Positions 56,786 to 64,000 of a DNA stretch of 64,000 nt are shown here, piece after piece. Numbering within the stretch: the stretch's first letter is position 1; each line of letters opens with the position of its first letter. The position numbers and the translations under genes are program-made. Under the pieces are notes generated by a model. That model was not told the DNA's origin, made no database searches, and was given only the letters and a program-made list of their open reading frames with translations. The stretch is from an uncultured Lachnoclostridium sp. Its GTDB lineage: Bacteria > Bacillota > Clostridia > Lachnospirales > Lachnospiraceae. The stretch is from contig CAOJBY010000003.1 in the NCBI GenBank assembly GCA_948330435.1, positions 1 to 64,000 on the forward strand, in the 5' to 3' direction.

Positions 56786-57811
56786 ATGAGGATGAAGAGA
56801 GCATGGGTCATAGGGTTTCTGGCACTGACTGCCGCTTTGTGCGGCTGCGGGAAGCGACAGGAGGAGCCAGAAAATACCTTACTGTATGAGGATGAAATCG
56901 AAGACAGTGATGATTATATTGTAGTGGGTTTTGCCCAGGTAGGCTCTGAGTCTGACTGGCGGCTGGCCAATACCCAGTCTTTTCGGGATACGTTTCGGGA
57001 GGATAAAGGGTATTATCTGCTTTTTGAAGACGGACAGCAAAAGCAGGAGAACCAGATTAAGGCCATCCGGAATTTTATTCTCCAGGAGGTGGACTATATT
57101 ATCCTGGACCCCATTGTGGAGACTGGCTGGGATGCGGTGCTGCAGGAAGCAAAAGCAGCCGGAATTCCGGTGATCCTCTCGGACCGTCTGGTGGAGGTGG
57201 AGGATGAAAGCCTCTATACCTGCTGGGTGGGAAGTGACTTTGAGGAAGAGGGACAGATCGCCGGGCGGTGGCTTAAGGCCTATCTGGCGGAGCATGGCCG
57301 GGAAGAAGAGGAGATTCGGATTGTGACCCTTCAGGGGACCCTGGACTCTTCCGCACAGATTGGCCGGACGGTTGGTTTTGATAAGATCCTCCGGCAGCAG
57401 GAAAACTGGATCATGCTGGATCGAGGTTCCGGAGATTTTACCCTTACCAAAGGCCGTGAAGTGATGGAGAGCTTCCTGGATCTGTATGATGATATTGATG
57501 TGGTGGTCTGCGAAAATGACAATATGGCTTTTGGTGCTATTCAGGCTATCCGGGAGGCCGGAAAGACCTGCGGACCCGGAGGAGATATGATTATGATCTC
57601 TATTGACGGAACCAGGGCGGCACTGGAGGCTATGGCGGATGGGGAACTTCATATGGTGATGGAGTGCAATCCACTTTTGGGACCTATGGTGGAGGAGATT
57701 ATAAAGAAGCTGGAACGGGGAGAGGAAGTGGACCGGGTTCAGTATGTGGAGGAGCAGTATTTTGATGCTTCGATGGATTTGGAAAGGATTATGGAGACTC
57801 GGACGTATTAA
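56786..57811 (+). CDS. Second YtfQ-type substrate-binding lipoprotein
   Basis: The 341-residue lipoprotein (AWVIGFLALTAALCGCG, Cys near residue 19-21) is a clear paralogue of the 51733 binding protein. It shares VVGFAQVGSESDWRLANTQS, YIILDPIVETGWDAVLQEAK, ENDNMAFGAIQAIREAGKTC and MECNPLLGPMVEEIIKKLER. It is shorter and lacks the Ala/Pro linker. GAGGG before ATG 56786 sets the start. A spacing of about 95 bases from the permease and a terminator behind it make it the last gene of the operon. It may bind a different sugar or serve as the sensor partner of the histidine kinase. Confidence 0.88.
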   Translation: MRMKRAWVIGFLALTAALCGCGKRQEEPENTLLYEDEIEDSDDYIVVGFAQVGSESDWRLANTQSFRDTFREDKGYYLLFEDGQQKQENQIKAIRNFILQEVDYIILDPIVETGWDAVLQEAKAAGIPVILSDRLVEVEDESLYTCWVGSDFEEEGQIAGRWLKAYLAEHGREEEEIRIVTLQGTLDSSAQIGRTVGFDKILRQQENWIMLDRGSGDFTLTKGREVMESFLDLYDDIDVVVCENDNMAFGAIQAIREAGKTCGPGGDMIMISIDGTRAALEAMADGELHMVMECNPLLGPMVEEIIKKLERGEEVDRVQYVEEQYFDASMDLERIMETRTY

Positions 57812-57840
57812 GGGCGGACGAGTTCACGCTTGACAAATAG

Positions 57841-57888
57841 AAAACTACTGTAGAGTTTTGACTTATCGACTTTATAGTAGTTTTTTTG
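57841..57888 (+). terminator. Terminator of the ABC transporter operon
   Basis: AAAACTACTGTA at 57841-57852 pairs with TATAGTAGTTTT (one mismatch) and is followed by a run of T to 57888. Confidence 0.85.
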
Positions 57889-57946
57889 TTTTACGGAGTT
57901 TGTGTAGGTTCTTTTCAGGAGAGAGTATTCTATTGGAAAAACACAA

Positions 57947-57975
57947 TTGATTCCGTTAAATGGAAATGATATACT
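57947..57975 (+). promoter_or_regulatory. Promoter of ybaK
   Basis: TTGATT at 57947-57952, 17 bases, TATACT at 57970-57975. Confidence 0.65.
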
Positions 57976-58009
57976 GCTTGTAGATGAAAGAAAATGGTGA
58001 ATTTGAATA

Positions 58010-58504
58010 ATGAAAAAGAACGCAGAAAAAACAAATGTTATGCGAATACTGGAACAAAAGAAAATCAGTTATACAAGCCATTGCTATGTGGATACCGGGG
58101 TGATCAGTGGTGTAGATGTTGCTATTGTTCTGAATCAGGATCCCAGCCAAGTGTTCAAAACATTGGTGACTAATGGAAGTTCCGACAACAATTATGTGTT
58201 CTTAGTTCCTGTTTTAAAAGAATTAGATCTAAAAAAGGCGGCGAAATCTGTGGGCGAAAAGAATATCAGTATGCTCAAATCCAAGGATTTACTACCATTG
58301 ACAGGATATATTCATGGAGGATGTTCACCCATTGGAATGAAAAAACAGTTTCGGACAGTTATGGATGCATCGGCTAAGAACTTTGATACCATTATTTTCA
58401 GCGGAGGAAAGATAGGTTATCAGGTAGAAACTTCTTTGGAGGAACTAAGAAGAGTTTTAAGATTTGAATTGGAAGATATTACAAAGGAGCATATTAATCC
58501 ATGA
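58010..58504 (+). CDS. ybaK: Cys-tRNA(Pro)/Cys-tRNA(Cys) deacylase YbaK/EbsC
   Basis: The 164-residue protein has the YbaK fold with VFKTLVTNGSSDNNYVFLVP, LKKAAKSVGEKNISMLKSKD, LTGYIHGGCSPIGMKKQFRT and a C-terminal helix. It hydrolyses misacylated Cys-tRNA(Pro). The catalytic lysine is in VFKTL. Its stop overlaps the start of the next gene (ATGA), although the two functions seem unrelated. Confidence 0.93.
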   Translation: MKKNAEKTNVMRILEQKKISYTSHCYVDTGVISGVDVAIVLNQDPSQVFKTLVTNGSSDNNYVFLVPVLKELDLKKAAKSVGEKNISMLKSKDLLPLTGYIHGGCSPIGMKKQFRTVMDASAKNFDTIIFSGGKIGYQVETSLEELRRVLRFELEDITKEHINP

Positions 58505-59820
58505 TAAAAAGCAAAGAACACATTATCCATCAAATAGAACCAGGAAGCATTGCAGAGGAATTGGAGTTAGAGCCGGGAGACGTTCTGGTATCGGTAAACG
58601 GCCAGGACGTGCAGGATATTTTTGATTATCATTATCTTATTAATGAGGAATACATGGAGCTTCTGATCCGCAAGCCGGACGGGGAAGAATGGGAGTTGGA
58701 GATTGAAAAAGAATATGAAGACGACTTAGGGATTGTATTTGAAAACGGACTGATGGACGAGTACCGATCCTGCCGGAATAAGTGTATCTTCTGCTTTATT
58801 GATCAGCTTCCAAAAGGGATGCGCGATACCCTGTATTTTAAAGACGACGATTCCCGTCTGTCCTTTTTGCAGGGAAATTATGTAACCCTGACAAATATGA
58901 GCGACGAGGATGTGGAACGGATTATTCGTTACCATTTGTCCCCCATCAATATCTCCTTTCACACCATGAATCCCAAGCTTCGCTGTAAGATGCTGAACAA
59001 TCGTTTTGCCGGGGATGCTCTTAAAAAAGTAGAGCAGTTCTACGAGGCCGGAATCACCATGAACGGCCAGATTGTGCTCTGCAAAGGAATCAATGATGGA
59101 AAGGAACTGGAATACAGCTTAGAAGAGTTGGCAAAATATCTTCCCCATCTGCAAAGCGTTTCCGTGGTTCCGGTAGGACTGTCAGATCATCGGGAGGGAT
59201 TGTATCCTTTAGAGCCATTTAACAAAGAGGATGCCTGCAAGGTGCTGGAATTGATTCACACCTGGCAGAAACGGCTCTATGCTAAGTATGGAACTCATTT
59301 TGTCCATGCCGGGGATGAGTGGTATCTTATGGCGGAGCAGGAGGTTGCCGGGGAAGAGAGCTATGACGGCTATCTCCAGCTTGAAAATGGAGTAGGTATG
59401 GTGCGGCTTCTCCATGAGGAGATAGGCAGGGAGCTTGGTTTCAGGGCAGGGGATGAAAGAAAGCGTAAAGTCTCCATAGCTACCGGAGCATTGGCGGCAC
59501 CTTTGCTTAAAGAGGAGACAGAAAGAATTCGTAAAAAGTATCCCAATGTGGAGATTCAGGTATATCCCATTTTAAATGACTTTTTTGGCAGACGTATTAC
59601 CGTGGCAGGGCTTCTCACAGGCCAGGATTTGGAGAGACAGCTTGAAAATCAGGAATTGGGTGAGGTTCTTCTTCTTACAGAGCATATGATGAAGAACGGC
59701 GAGCGGATTTTTCTGGACGATATGACCGTAGAAGAACTTTCCGGGTCTTTACAAGTTCCGATAATTATTGTAGAATCAGACGGAAAAGCTTTGCTTGAGG
59801 CAGTGCTTGGAGACAGTTAA
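58501..59820 (+). CDS. DUF512 radical-SAM-like protein with PDZ domain
   Basis: The 439-residue protein begins with a PDZ-like domain (HQIEPGSIAEELELEPGDVL). A cysteine motif RSCRNKCIFCFIDQLP (C-x3-C-x2-C, the radical-SAM pattern) near residue 92 follows, then FHTMNPKLRCKMLNNRFAG and the DUF512 region with YDGYLQLENGVGMVRLL. The function is unknown. The gene commonly precedes der in Clostridia, as here, which hints at a ribosome- or translation-related role. It ends just before structured repeat copy D. Confidence 0.88.
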   Translation: MIKSKEHIIHQIEPGSIAEELELEPGDVLVSVNGQDVQDIFDYHYLINEEYMELLIRKPDGEEWELEIEKEYEDDLGIVFENGLMDEYRSCRNKCIFCFIDQLPKGMRDTLYFKDDDSRLSFLQGNYVTLTNMSDEDVERIIRYHLSPINISFHTMNPKLRCKMLNNRFAGDALKKVEQFYEAGITMNGQIVLCKGINDGKELEYSLEELAKYLPHLQSVSVVPVGLSDHREGLYPLEPFNKEDACKVLELIHTWQKRLYAKYGTHFVHAGDEWYLMAEQEVAGEESYDGYLQLENGVGMVRLLHEEIGRELGFRAGDERKRKVSIATGALAAPLLKEETERIRKKYPNVEIQVYPILNDFFGRRITVAGLLTGQDLERQLENQELGEVLLLTEHMMKNGERIFLDDMTVEELSGSLQVPIIIVESDGKALLEAVLGDS

Positions 59821-59821
59821 A

Positions 59822-59935
59822 AACAGTAATATCCTGACAGTGCACAGATCAATTTACGGACGAATCTTTTATGGCCGGAAATTGATCTATATAGAGGTGT
59901 ACTGGAAGGATACTAAGGAATTTTAAATAGGAGAA
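59822..59935 (+). repeat. Structured intergenic repeat, copy D
   Basis: The basal stem is GTAATATCCT (59826-59835) with AGGATACTA (59907-59915). The next stem is CAGTGCAC (59838-59845) with GTGTACTG (59897-59904). The upper stem AGATCAATTT (59846-59855) with AAATTGATCT (59879-59888) is perfect. The end AAGGAATTTTAAATAGGAG provides the der ribosome-binding site. Confidence 0.8.
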
Positions 59936-59940
59936 AAATT

Positions 59941-61263
59941 ATGAGTAAACCAATCGTAGCCATTGTAGGGCGGCCGAATGTGGGAAAGTCTACCCTGTTC
60001 AATGCTCTGGCGGGAGAGGAGATTTCCATTGTAAAGGATACGCCGGGAGTGACGAGGGATCGGATCTATGCGGATGTGACCTGGCTTGACCATGCCTTTA
60101 CTTTGATTGATACAGGGGGCATTGAGCCGGACAGCAGTGATGTGATTCTGTCCCAGATGAGGGAGCAGGCTCAGATTGCCATTGATACGGCGGATGTGAT
60201 TTTATTTCTGACAGATGTGCGTCAGGGACTGGTGGATGCGGATTCCAAGGTGGCCGATATGCTGCGGCGTTCCATGAAGCCGGTGGTGCTGGTAGTAAAT
60301 AAGGTGGACAGCTTTCAGAAGCTGATGCCGGATGTATATGAATTTTATAATTTAGGCCTGGGAGATCCCGTAGCTATTTCTTCTGCGTCCCGTCTGGGAT
60401 TGGGAGATATGCTGGACGAGGTCATCGGGCATTTTCCAAAAGGCCTGGAGGAAGATGAGGTGGATGAGCGTCCCAAGATTGCCATTGTGGGCAAGCCCAA
60501 TGTAGGGAAGTCTTCCATTATCAATAAGCTGACCGGAGAAAACCGGGTGATCGTGTCGGATATTGCAGGAACTACCCGGGATGCCATTGATACCAATGTA
60601 GTTCGGGGCGATCAGGAATATGTGTTTATTGACACGGCGGGACTGCGTCGAAAGAGTAAAGTAAAGGAAGAGCTGGAACGCTACAGCATTATCCGCACTG
60701 TGACAGCAGTGGAACGGGCTGACGTGGTGGTGCTGGTGATTGATGCGGTGGAGGGCGTTACGGAACAGGATGCCAAGATTGCAGGCATTGCCCATGAACG
60801 GGGCAAGGGCGTGATTATTGCAGTCAATAAATGGGATGCTATTGAGAAAAATGACAAGACTATTTACGAGTATACCAACCGGATCCGTACCACCCTGTCT
60901 TATATGCCTTATGCGGAGATTCTGTTTCTCTCGGCCCTTACAGGCCAGAGACTTCCGAAGCTCTTTGACATGATTGACATGGTGATTCAAAATCAGAACC
61001 TGAGGATAGCCACCGGTGTTCTCAATGAGATTGTGACAGAAGCCGTGGCTCTTCAGCAGCCGCCCTCAGACAAGGGAAAGCGTCTGAAGATCTTTTATGT
61101 AACCCAGGTGGCAGTGAAGCCGCCGACCTTTGTGATTTTTGTCAATGACAAGGAACTGATGCATTTTTCTTATACCCGGTATCTGGAAAATAAGATTCGG
61201 GAGGCATTTGGATTTAAGGGTACGGCACTTAAATTTTTTATTCGGGAAAGAAAGGGGCAATAG
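59941..61263 (+). CDS. der: Ribosome-assembly GTPase Der (EngA)
   Basis: The 440-residue protein has two GTPase domains, the first with GRPNVGKSTLFNALAG and VNKVD, the second with GKPNVGKSSIINKLTG near residue 183 and VNKWD. A C-terminal KH-like domain ends LKFFIRERKGQ. Der is essential for 50S subunit maturation. AATAGGAGAAAAATT before the start codon is part of repeat copy D. plsY and gpsA follow in the same direction, the standard order. Confidence 0.97.
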   Translation: MSKPIVAIVGRPNVGKSTLFNALAGEEISIVKDTPGVTRDRIYADVTWLDHAFTLIDTGGIEPDSSDVILSQMREQAQIAIDTADVILFLTDVRQGLVDADSKVADMLRRSMKPVVLVVNKVDSFQKLMPDVYEFYNLGLGDPVAISSASRLGLGDMLDEVIGHFPKGLEEDEVDERPKIAIVGKPNVGKSSIINKLTGENRVIVSDIAGTTRDAIDTNVVRGDQEYVFIDTAGLRRKSKVKEELERYSIIRTVTAVERADVVVLVIDAVEGVTEQDAKIAGIAHERGKGVIIAVNKWDAIEKNDKTIYEYTNRIRTTLSYMPYAEILFLSALTGQRLPKLFDMIDMVIQNQNLRIATGVLNEIVTEAVALQQPPSDKGKRLKIFYVTQVAVKPPTFVIFVNDKELMHFSYTRYLENKIREAFGFKGTALKFFIRERKGQ

Positions 61264-61266
61264 GAT

Positions 61267-61914
61267 ATGGTACGCCTTGCTTGTGTACTGATTGGATATG
61301 TGTTCGGATTGTTTCAGACCGGCTATTTGTATGGACGGATAAAAGGGATTGACATTCGGGAGCATGGAAGCGGCAATGCCGGGGCTACCAACGCCCTGCG
61401 GACCCTGGGGAAAAAGGCCGGGGCCATTACCTTTTTTGGGGATTGCTTTAAGTGTGTGTTTGCGGTGGTGACGGTACGTCTTCTCTTTGCGGGTTACGGA
61501 GAGTCGGGAGAAAATATGGGAGTGCTTCTTGGCATGTATGCTTCAATGGGCGTGATCCTGGGACATAATTTTCCGTTTTACCTGAACTTTAAGGGCGGCA
61601 AGGGGATTGCGGCCACAGCGGGCTTGTATGTAAGCCTGGATCCGATTTTGATGCTGATTGGGGCTACAAGCTTTGTCGCTGCTGTGGCAGTGACGAAATA
61701 TGTGTCAGTGGGATCCATTCTCGTTGTAATTGAACTGCTGGCCGGGGTACTGATTTACGGCTTCCTTGGAAAATGGGGACTGACGCAGCCGCATTTGTAT
61801 GAACTGTACGGGATTACGGTATTTTTGACATTGCTGGCTCTTTACCGGCATAAGAAGAATATCAAAGGGCTTCTCCATGGAACAGAGCGAAGGCTGGGAG
61901 AGAAAGCGGAGTAA
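61267..61914 (+). CDS. plsY: Acyl-phosphate:glycerol-3-phosphate acyltransferase PlsY
   Basis: The 215-residue membrane protein has the PlsY motifs HGSGNAGATNALRTLGKKAG, GHNFPFYLNFKGGKGIAATA and ALYRHKKNIKGLLHGTERRL, with about five membrane spans. It acylates glycerol 3-phosphate, the first step of phospholipid synthesis, using the product of the GpsA reaction encoded just downstream. It starts three bases after the der stop. Confidence 0.95.
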   Translation: MVRLACVLIGYVFGLFQTGYLYGRIKGIDIREHGSGNAGATNALRTLGKKAGAITFFGDCFKCVFAVVTVRLLFAGYGESGENMGVLLGMYASMGVILGHNFPFYLNFKGGKGIAATAGLYVSLDPILMLIGATSFVAAVAVTKYVSVGSILVVIELLAGVLIYGFLGKWGLTQPHLYELYGITVFLTLLALYRHKKNIKGLLHGTERRLGEKAE

Positions 61915-61963
61915 CAGATAGGGATATGAAAATAAGAGGAATCTGAAAAAGGAGATGAATGCT

Positions 61964-62974
61964 ATGGCAAAGGTAAGTGTGATTGGTGCAGGAAGCTGGG
62001 GGACGGCACTGTCCATATTGTTGTACAACAATGGACATGAGGTAACGCTCTGGTCAATTATGGAGGCAGAGGTTGCCATGCTGAATGAACTTCACGAACA
62101 TAAGGATAAACTTCCCGGCGTGAAGCTGCCGGAGGATATGAGGATTACGACGGATCTGGAGGGCAGTGTAAAAGGGGCGGAGCTTCTTGTACTGGCGGTT
62201 CCCTCGCCTTTTACCAGAAGTACGGCTCACAGTATGGCACCCTTTGTGGAGGACGGGCAGATTATTGTAAATGTTGCCAAGGGGATTGAGGAAAGTACTT
62301 TGATGACTTTGACGGATATTATTGAGGAAGAGATCCCTGGTTGCCGTGCAGCGGTGATGTCCGGACCAAGCCATGCGGAGGAAGTGGGCCGGGGACTTCC
62401 CACTACGGTGGTGGCGGGAGCTCATGACCGGAAGACGGCGGAGTTTATTCAGAATATATTCATGAATCAGGTATTCCGTGTATATACAAGCCCGGATATG
62501 CTGGGGATCGAACTGGGCGGAGCTTTGAAGAACGTGATTGCACTGGCGGCAGGAATTGCGGACGGACTCGGGTATGGAGATAACACCAAGGCGGCGTTGA
62601 TTACCAGAGGAATTACCGAGATGAGCCGTATCGGCCTTGCCATGGGCGGCCGGATTGAGACCTTTAATGGCTTGTCCGGTATTGGCGATCTCATTGTAAC
62701 CTGTGCTTCCGTACACAGCCGGAACCGAAAAGCCGGATATCTCATGGGTCAGGGCAAGACCATGAAAGAAGCCATGGATGAGGTAAAAATGATTGTGGAG
62801 GGCGTTTACTCGGCCAAGGCGGCTGTGGCATTGGCCAGGAAATATGGGGTGGAGATTCCCATTATTGAGCAGGTAAATGCGGTGCTGTTTGAGGATAAGT
62901 CTGCGAGGGAAGCGGTAAATGAGCTGATGCTCCGGGATAAGAAGATTGAGAATCCGCTTTTGCCCTGGGAATAA
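61964..62974 (+). CDS. gpsA: Glycerol-3-phosphate dehydrogenase (NAD(P)+)
   Basis: The 336-residue protein has the nucleotide-binding GAGSWGTALSILLYNNGHEV, VMSGPSHAEEVGRGLPTTVV, GGALKNVIALAAGIADGLGY and SRNRKAGYLMGQG. It makes glycerol 3-phosphate from dihydroxyacetone phosphate for PlsY. AAAAGGAGATGAATGCT places the start at ATG 61964; ATG 61955 would be on top of the ribosome-binding site. Confidence 0.96.
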   Translation: MAKVSVIGAGSWGTALSILLYNNGHEVTLWSIMEAEVAMLNELHEHKDKLPGVKLPEDMRITTDLEGSVKGAELLVLAVPSPFTRSTAHSMAPFVEDGQIIVNVAKGIEESTLMTLTDIIEEEIPGCRAAVMSGPSHAEEVGRGLPTTVVAGAHDRKTAEFIQNIFMNQVFRVYTSPDMLGIELGGALKNVIALAAGIADGLGYGDNTKAALITRGITEMSRIGLAMGGRIETFNGLSGIGDLIVTCASVHSRNRKAGYLMGQGKTMKEAMDEVKMIVEGVYSAKAAVALARKYGVEIPIIEQVNAVLFEDKSAREAVNELMLRDKKIENPLLPWE

Positions 62975-62994
62975 AAAAGGGAGGATGACGATAA

Positions 62995-63324
62995 ATGTAT
63001 ATCCCAATACCAATGATATCCAGACGTGTAAATCCGGATTTTTTGAGAGCACTGAATGAAAAGGCCGTACCAGAAGAGCATGTTCGGGGTTATAGGAGAG
63101 AATACGGTGAAAAGCGGCAGACCTTTGGAAGAATTACAATGGGTTATTGGATTGCGTATGCAGTTGTGTTTTTATTACTAATGATATTTCCGGGTCCTGG
63201 AACGGCTATTCTGTTCTTTTTGGTGACATTTTTGGGTGTTGTAGTTATGTATCCGATTATAACCTCCTTGATCTCGTATAAGGAAATTTTATCTGCCATT
63301 GAGAGGAATTATCCTGGGGTATAG
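62995..63324 (+). CDS. Small two-span membrane protein
   Basis: The 109-residue protein has a basic N-terminal half (YIPIPMISRRVNPDFLRALN, EEHVRGYRREYGEKRQTFGR) and two adjacent membrane segments (GYWIAYAVVFLLLMIFP and GTAILFFLVTFLGVVVMYPI). I do not recognise a family. GGGAGGATGACG precedes ATG 62995, 20 bases after gpsA, so it is probably co-transcribed with the phospholipid genes. Confidence 0.6.
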   Translation: MYIPIPMISRRVNPDFLRALNEKAVPEEHVRGYRREYGEKRQTFGRITMGYWIAYAVVFLLLMIFPGPGTAILFFLVTFLGVVVMYPIITSLISYKEILSAIERNYPGV

Positions 63325-63354
63325 TTTTTGCAGGATAGTATTATTTCTTAGCAA

Positions 63355-63396
63355 GGGCAGCAGCGGTCTGTCTACCCACTCTGTTGCTGCCCATTT
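63355..63396 (+). terminator. Weak terminator hairpin
   Basis: GGGCAGCA at 63355-63362 pairs with TGCTGCCC at 63385-63392, followed by ATTT. It ends the der-plsY-gpsA transcript. Bases 63397-63579 hold nothing I can identify. Confidence 0.5.
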
Positions 63397-63579
63397 AAAC
63401 GATTTTTATATAGGAATGCTGAAAGCGACTTTATATAGGCAGTCCCTGTTACAATTTGTACCCTTAACGAATAGAAACTTTGTAAAAACTGGTATGGCGT
63501 TCGATAAATAACCGGACTAATTATGCAGATGTAGTGTGCAACAAGAAAAGAAGACTTATATCGGTTTCAAAAAATATAG

Positions 63580-63608
63580 TTGACTATTTACAAAATATTC
63601 CATATAAT
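63580..63608 (+). promoter_or_regulatory. Distal promoter before the Rpn-like gene
   Basis: TTGACT at 63580-63585, 17 bases, TATAAT at 63603-63608, some 220 bases before the gene. The leader between contains the small hairpin CAGCC/GGCTG at 63711-63725. Confidence 0.65.
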
Positions 63609-63785
63609 TCATATTATCCCTCTACTACATAGTTATACTATTTACTCAAGAAATAGTACTCTCAGTGTACAATGATGCAGTAGTCATATAGAGGGAACTT
63701 CTCATTCGCAGCCGATTCGGCTGATTTTCCAAATGGAACAACAGAAATACAGGCAAAGGAGGTTAAAGCAAAAGCAGTTCTGTGA

Positions 63786-63814
63786 TTGCAAAAGATAAGA
63801 AATTTAACTATAAT
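63786..63814 (+). promoter_or_regulatory. Proximal promoter before the Rpn-like gene
   Basis: TTGCAA at 63786-63791, 17 bases, TATAAT at 63809-63814, only 16 bases before the start codon. Confidence 0.5.
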
Positions 63815-63830
63815 AGAAAGGAAATCATAA

Positions 63831-64000
63831 ATGACAGAAACGAAACAACTGAATAAGCAGATGCCGGATGAGGAAAGTACCTATAAGCCCTTAAAGGAGC
63901 TGAATTTATTGGACGACTTCCTCTTTGACGTGACCACAATGGATCTGGAAGCCTGCAAGATCATCATTGAGCTTTCTCTCGGGATGAATTTAAAAAGCAT
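63831..64000 (+). CDS. Rpn/PD-(D/E)XK nuclease family protein, partial
   Basis: ATG 63831, after AGAAAGGAAATCATAA, opens a frame that runs off the window after 56 codons. The reading (YKPLKELNLLDDFLFDVTTM, then EACKIIIELSLGMNLKSI) is the N-terminus of the Rpn family of recombination-promoting nucleases/putative transposases, abundant as multicopy genes in Lachnospiraceae. The catalytic PD-(D/E)XK residues would lie beyond the window. Two promoter-like sequences precede it. Confidence 0.75.
   Translation, partial: MTETKQLNKQMPDEESTYKPLKELNLLDDFLFDVTTMDLEACKIIIELSLGMNLKS

Noticed and set aside
8735..59935. Structured repeats as copies of one metabolite riboswitch
   Set aside because: The downstream genes (PTS, HgdB-like, kinase, der) have no common metabolite, the loops are not conserved, and the copies look like a dispersed repeat.
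1..64000. rRNA, tRNA or CRISPR features
   Set aside because: Gaps between genes were read for cloverleaf ends, rRNA signatures and regularly spaced repeats; none was found by eye. A tRNAscan or Infernal run would be decisive.

Overview
The window looks like a chromosomal segment of an anaerobic gut Firmicute of the family Lachnospiraceae (Clostridia). This is inferred from the gene orders ylxM-ffh-rpsP-khpA-rimM-trmD and rplS-lepB-rbgA-lepB-rnhB-yraN, strong AGGAGG ribosome-binding sites, TTGACA/TATAAT promoters, and many PTS and ABC sugar loci. A Blautia-like acetogenic genus is plausible but cannot be proved from this sequence. I see no rRNA, tRNA or CRISPR array.

Layout. (1) 1-2.5 kb: the decayed end of a Tn916/Tn1549-like conjugative element (two small regulators and long hairpins, no integrase) next to an AT-rich AIPR-family gene, a probable phage-defence gene. 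(2) 2.5-7 kb: a DeoR regulator and a divergent ascorbate-type PTS operon (EIIC, EIIB, an internally shortened HAD phosphatase, an UlaG-like metallohydrolase). (3) 7.1-12.8 kb: a GPH transporter and HPr-like pseudogene graveyard, an RpiR regulator, a beta-glucoside PTS with 6-phospho-beta-glucosidase, and an AbrB antitoxin with a toxin stub. (4) 12.9-28 kb: housekeeping genes (SRP, ribosome maturation, LeuCD, L19, signal peptidases, RbgA, RNase HII), a membrane lipase-like protein, an ABC-2 type exporter and a PadR/HAAS pair. (5) 28.3-33 kb: an MFS transporter, then a LicT-type antiterminator, an EIIBC permease and a large protein I do not recognise, with a visible RAT/terminator switch. (6) 33-43.7 kb: the most unusual region. 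A FadR-type regulator diverges from a nickel-maturation/dehydratase-like cluster, with a perfect FadR-type operator between them. The cluster encodes HypB, CooC, two HgdB-family proteins, their ATPase activator, a 54-residue membrane peptide, an acetyl-CoA-synthase-like domain protein, a 936-residue iron-sulfur flavoprotein and HypA. (7) 43.9-57.9 kb: an arabinose region (AraR, AraA, FGGY kinase), a YesN/YesM-type two-component system and a YtfQ-type ABC transporter with two binding proteins. (8) 58-64 kb: YbaK, a DUF512 radical-SAM protein, Der, PlsY, GpsA, a small membrane protein and the start of an Rpn-like nuclease.

Two things may be undescribed. First, the 34.2-43.6 kb cluster combines nickel-insertion factors with an ATP-activated 2-hydroxyacyl-CoA-dehydratase-like enzyme and an ACS-like subunit, but no hydrogenase, urease or CO dehydrogenase lies in the window. 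Second, an intergenic structured repeat of about 110 bp occurs at least four times. Its basal stem changes by paired substitutions between copies, and its conserved 3' end supplies the Shine-Dalgarno sequence of the next gene. A separate hairpin of about 206 bp with 87-bp arms sits at 33826-34031.
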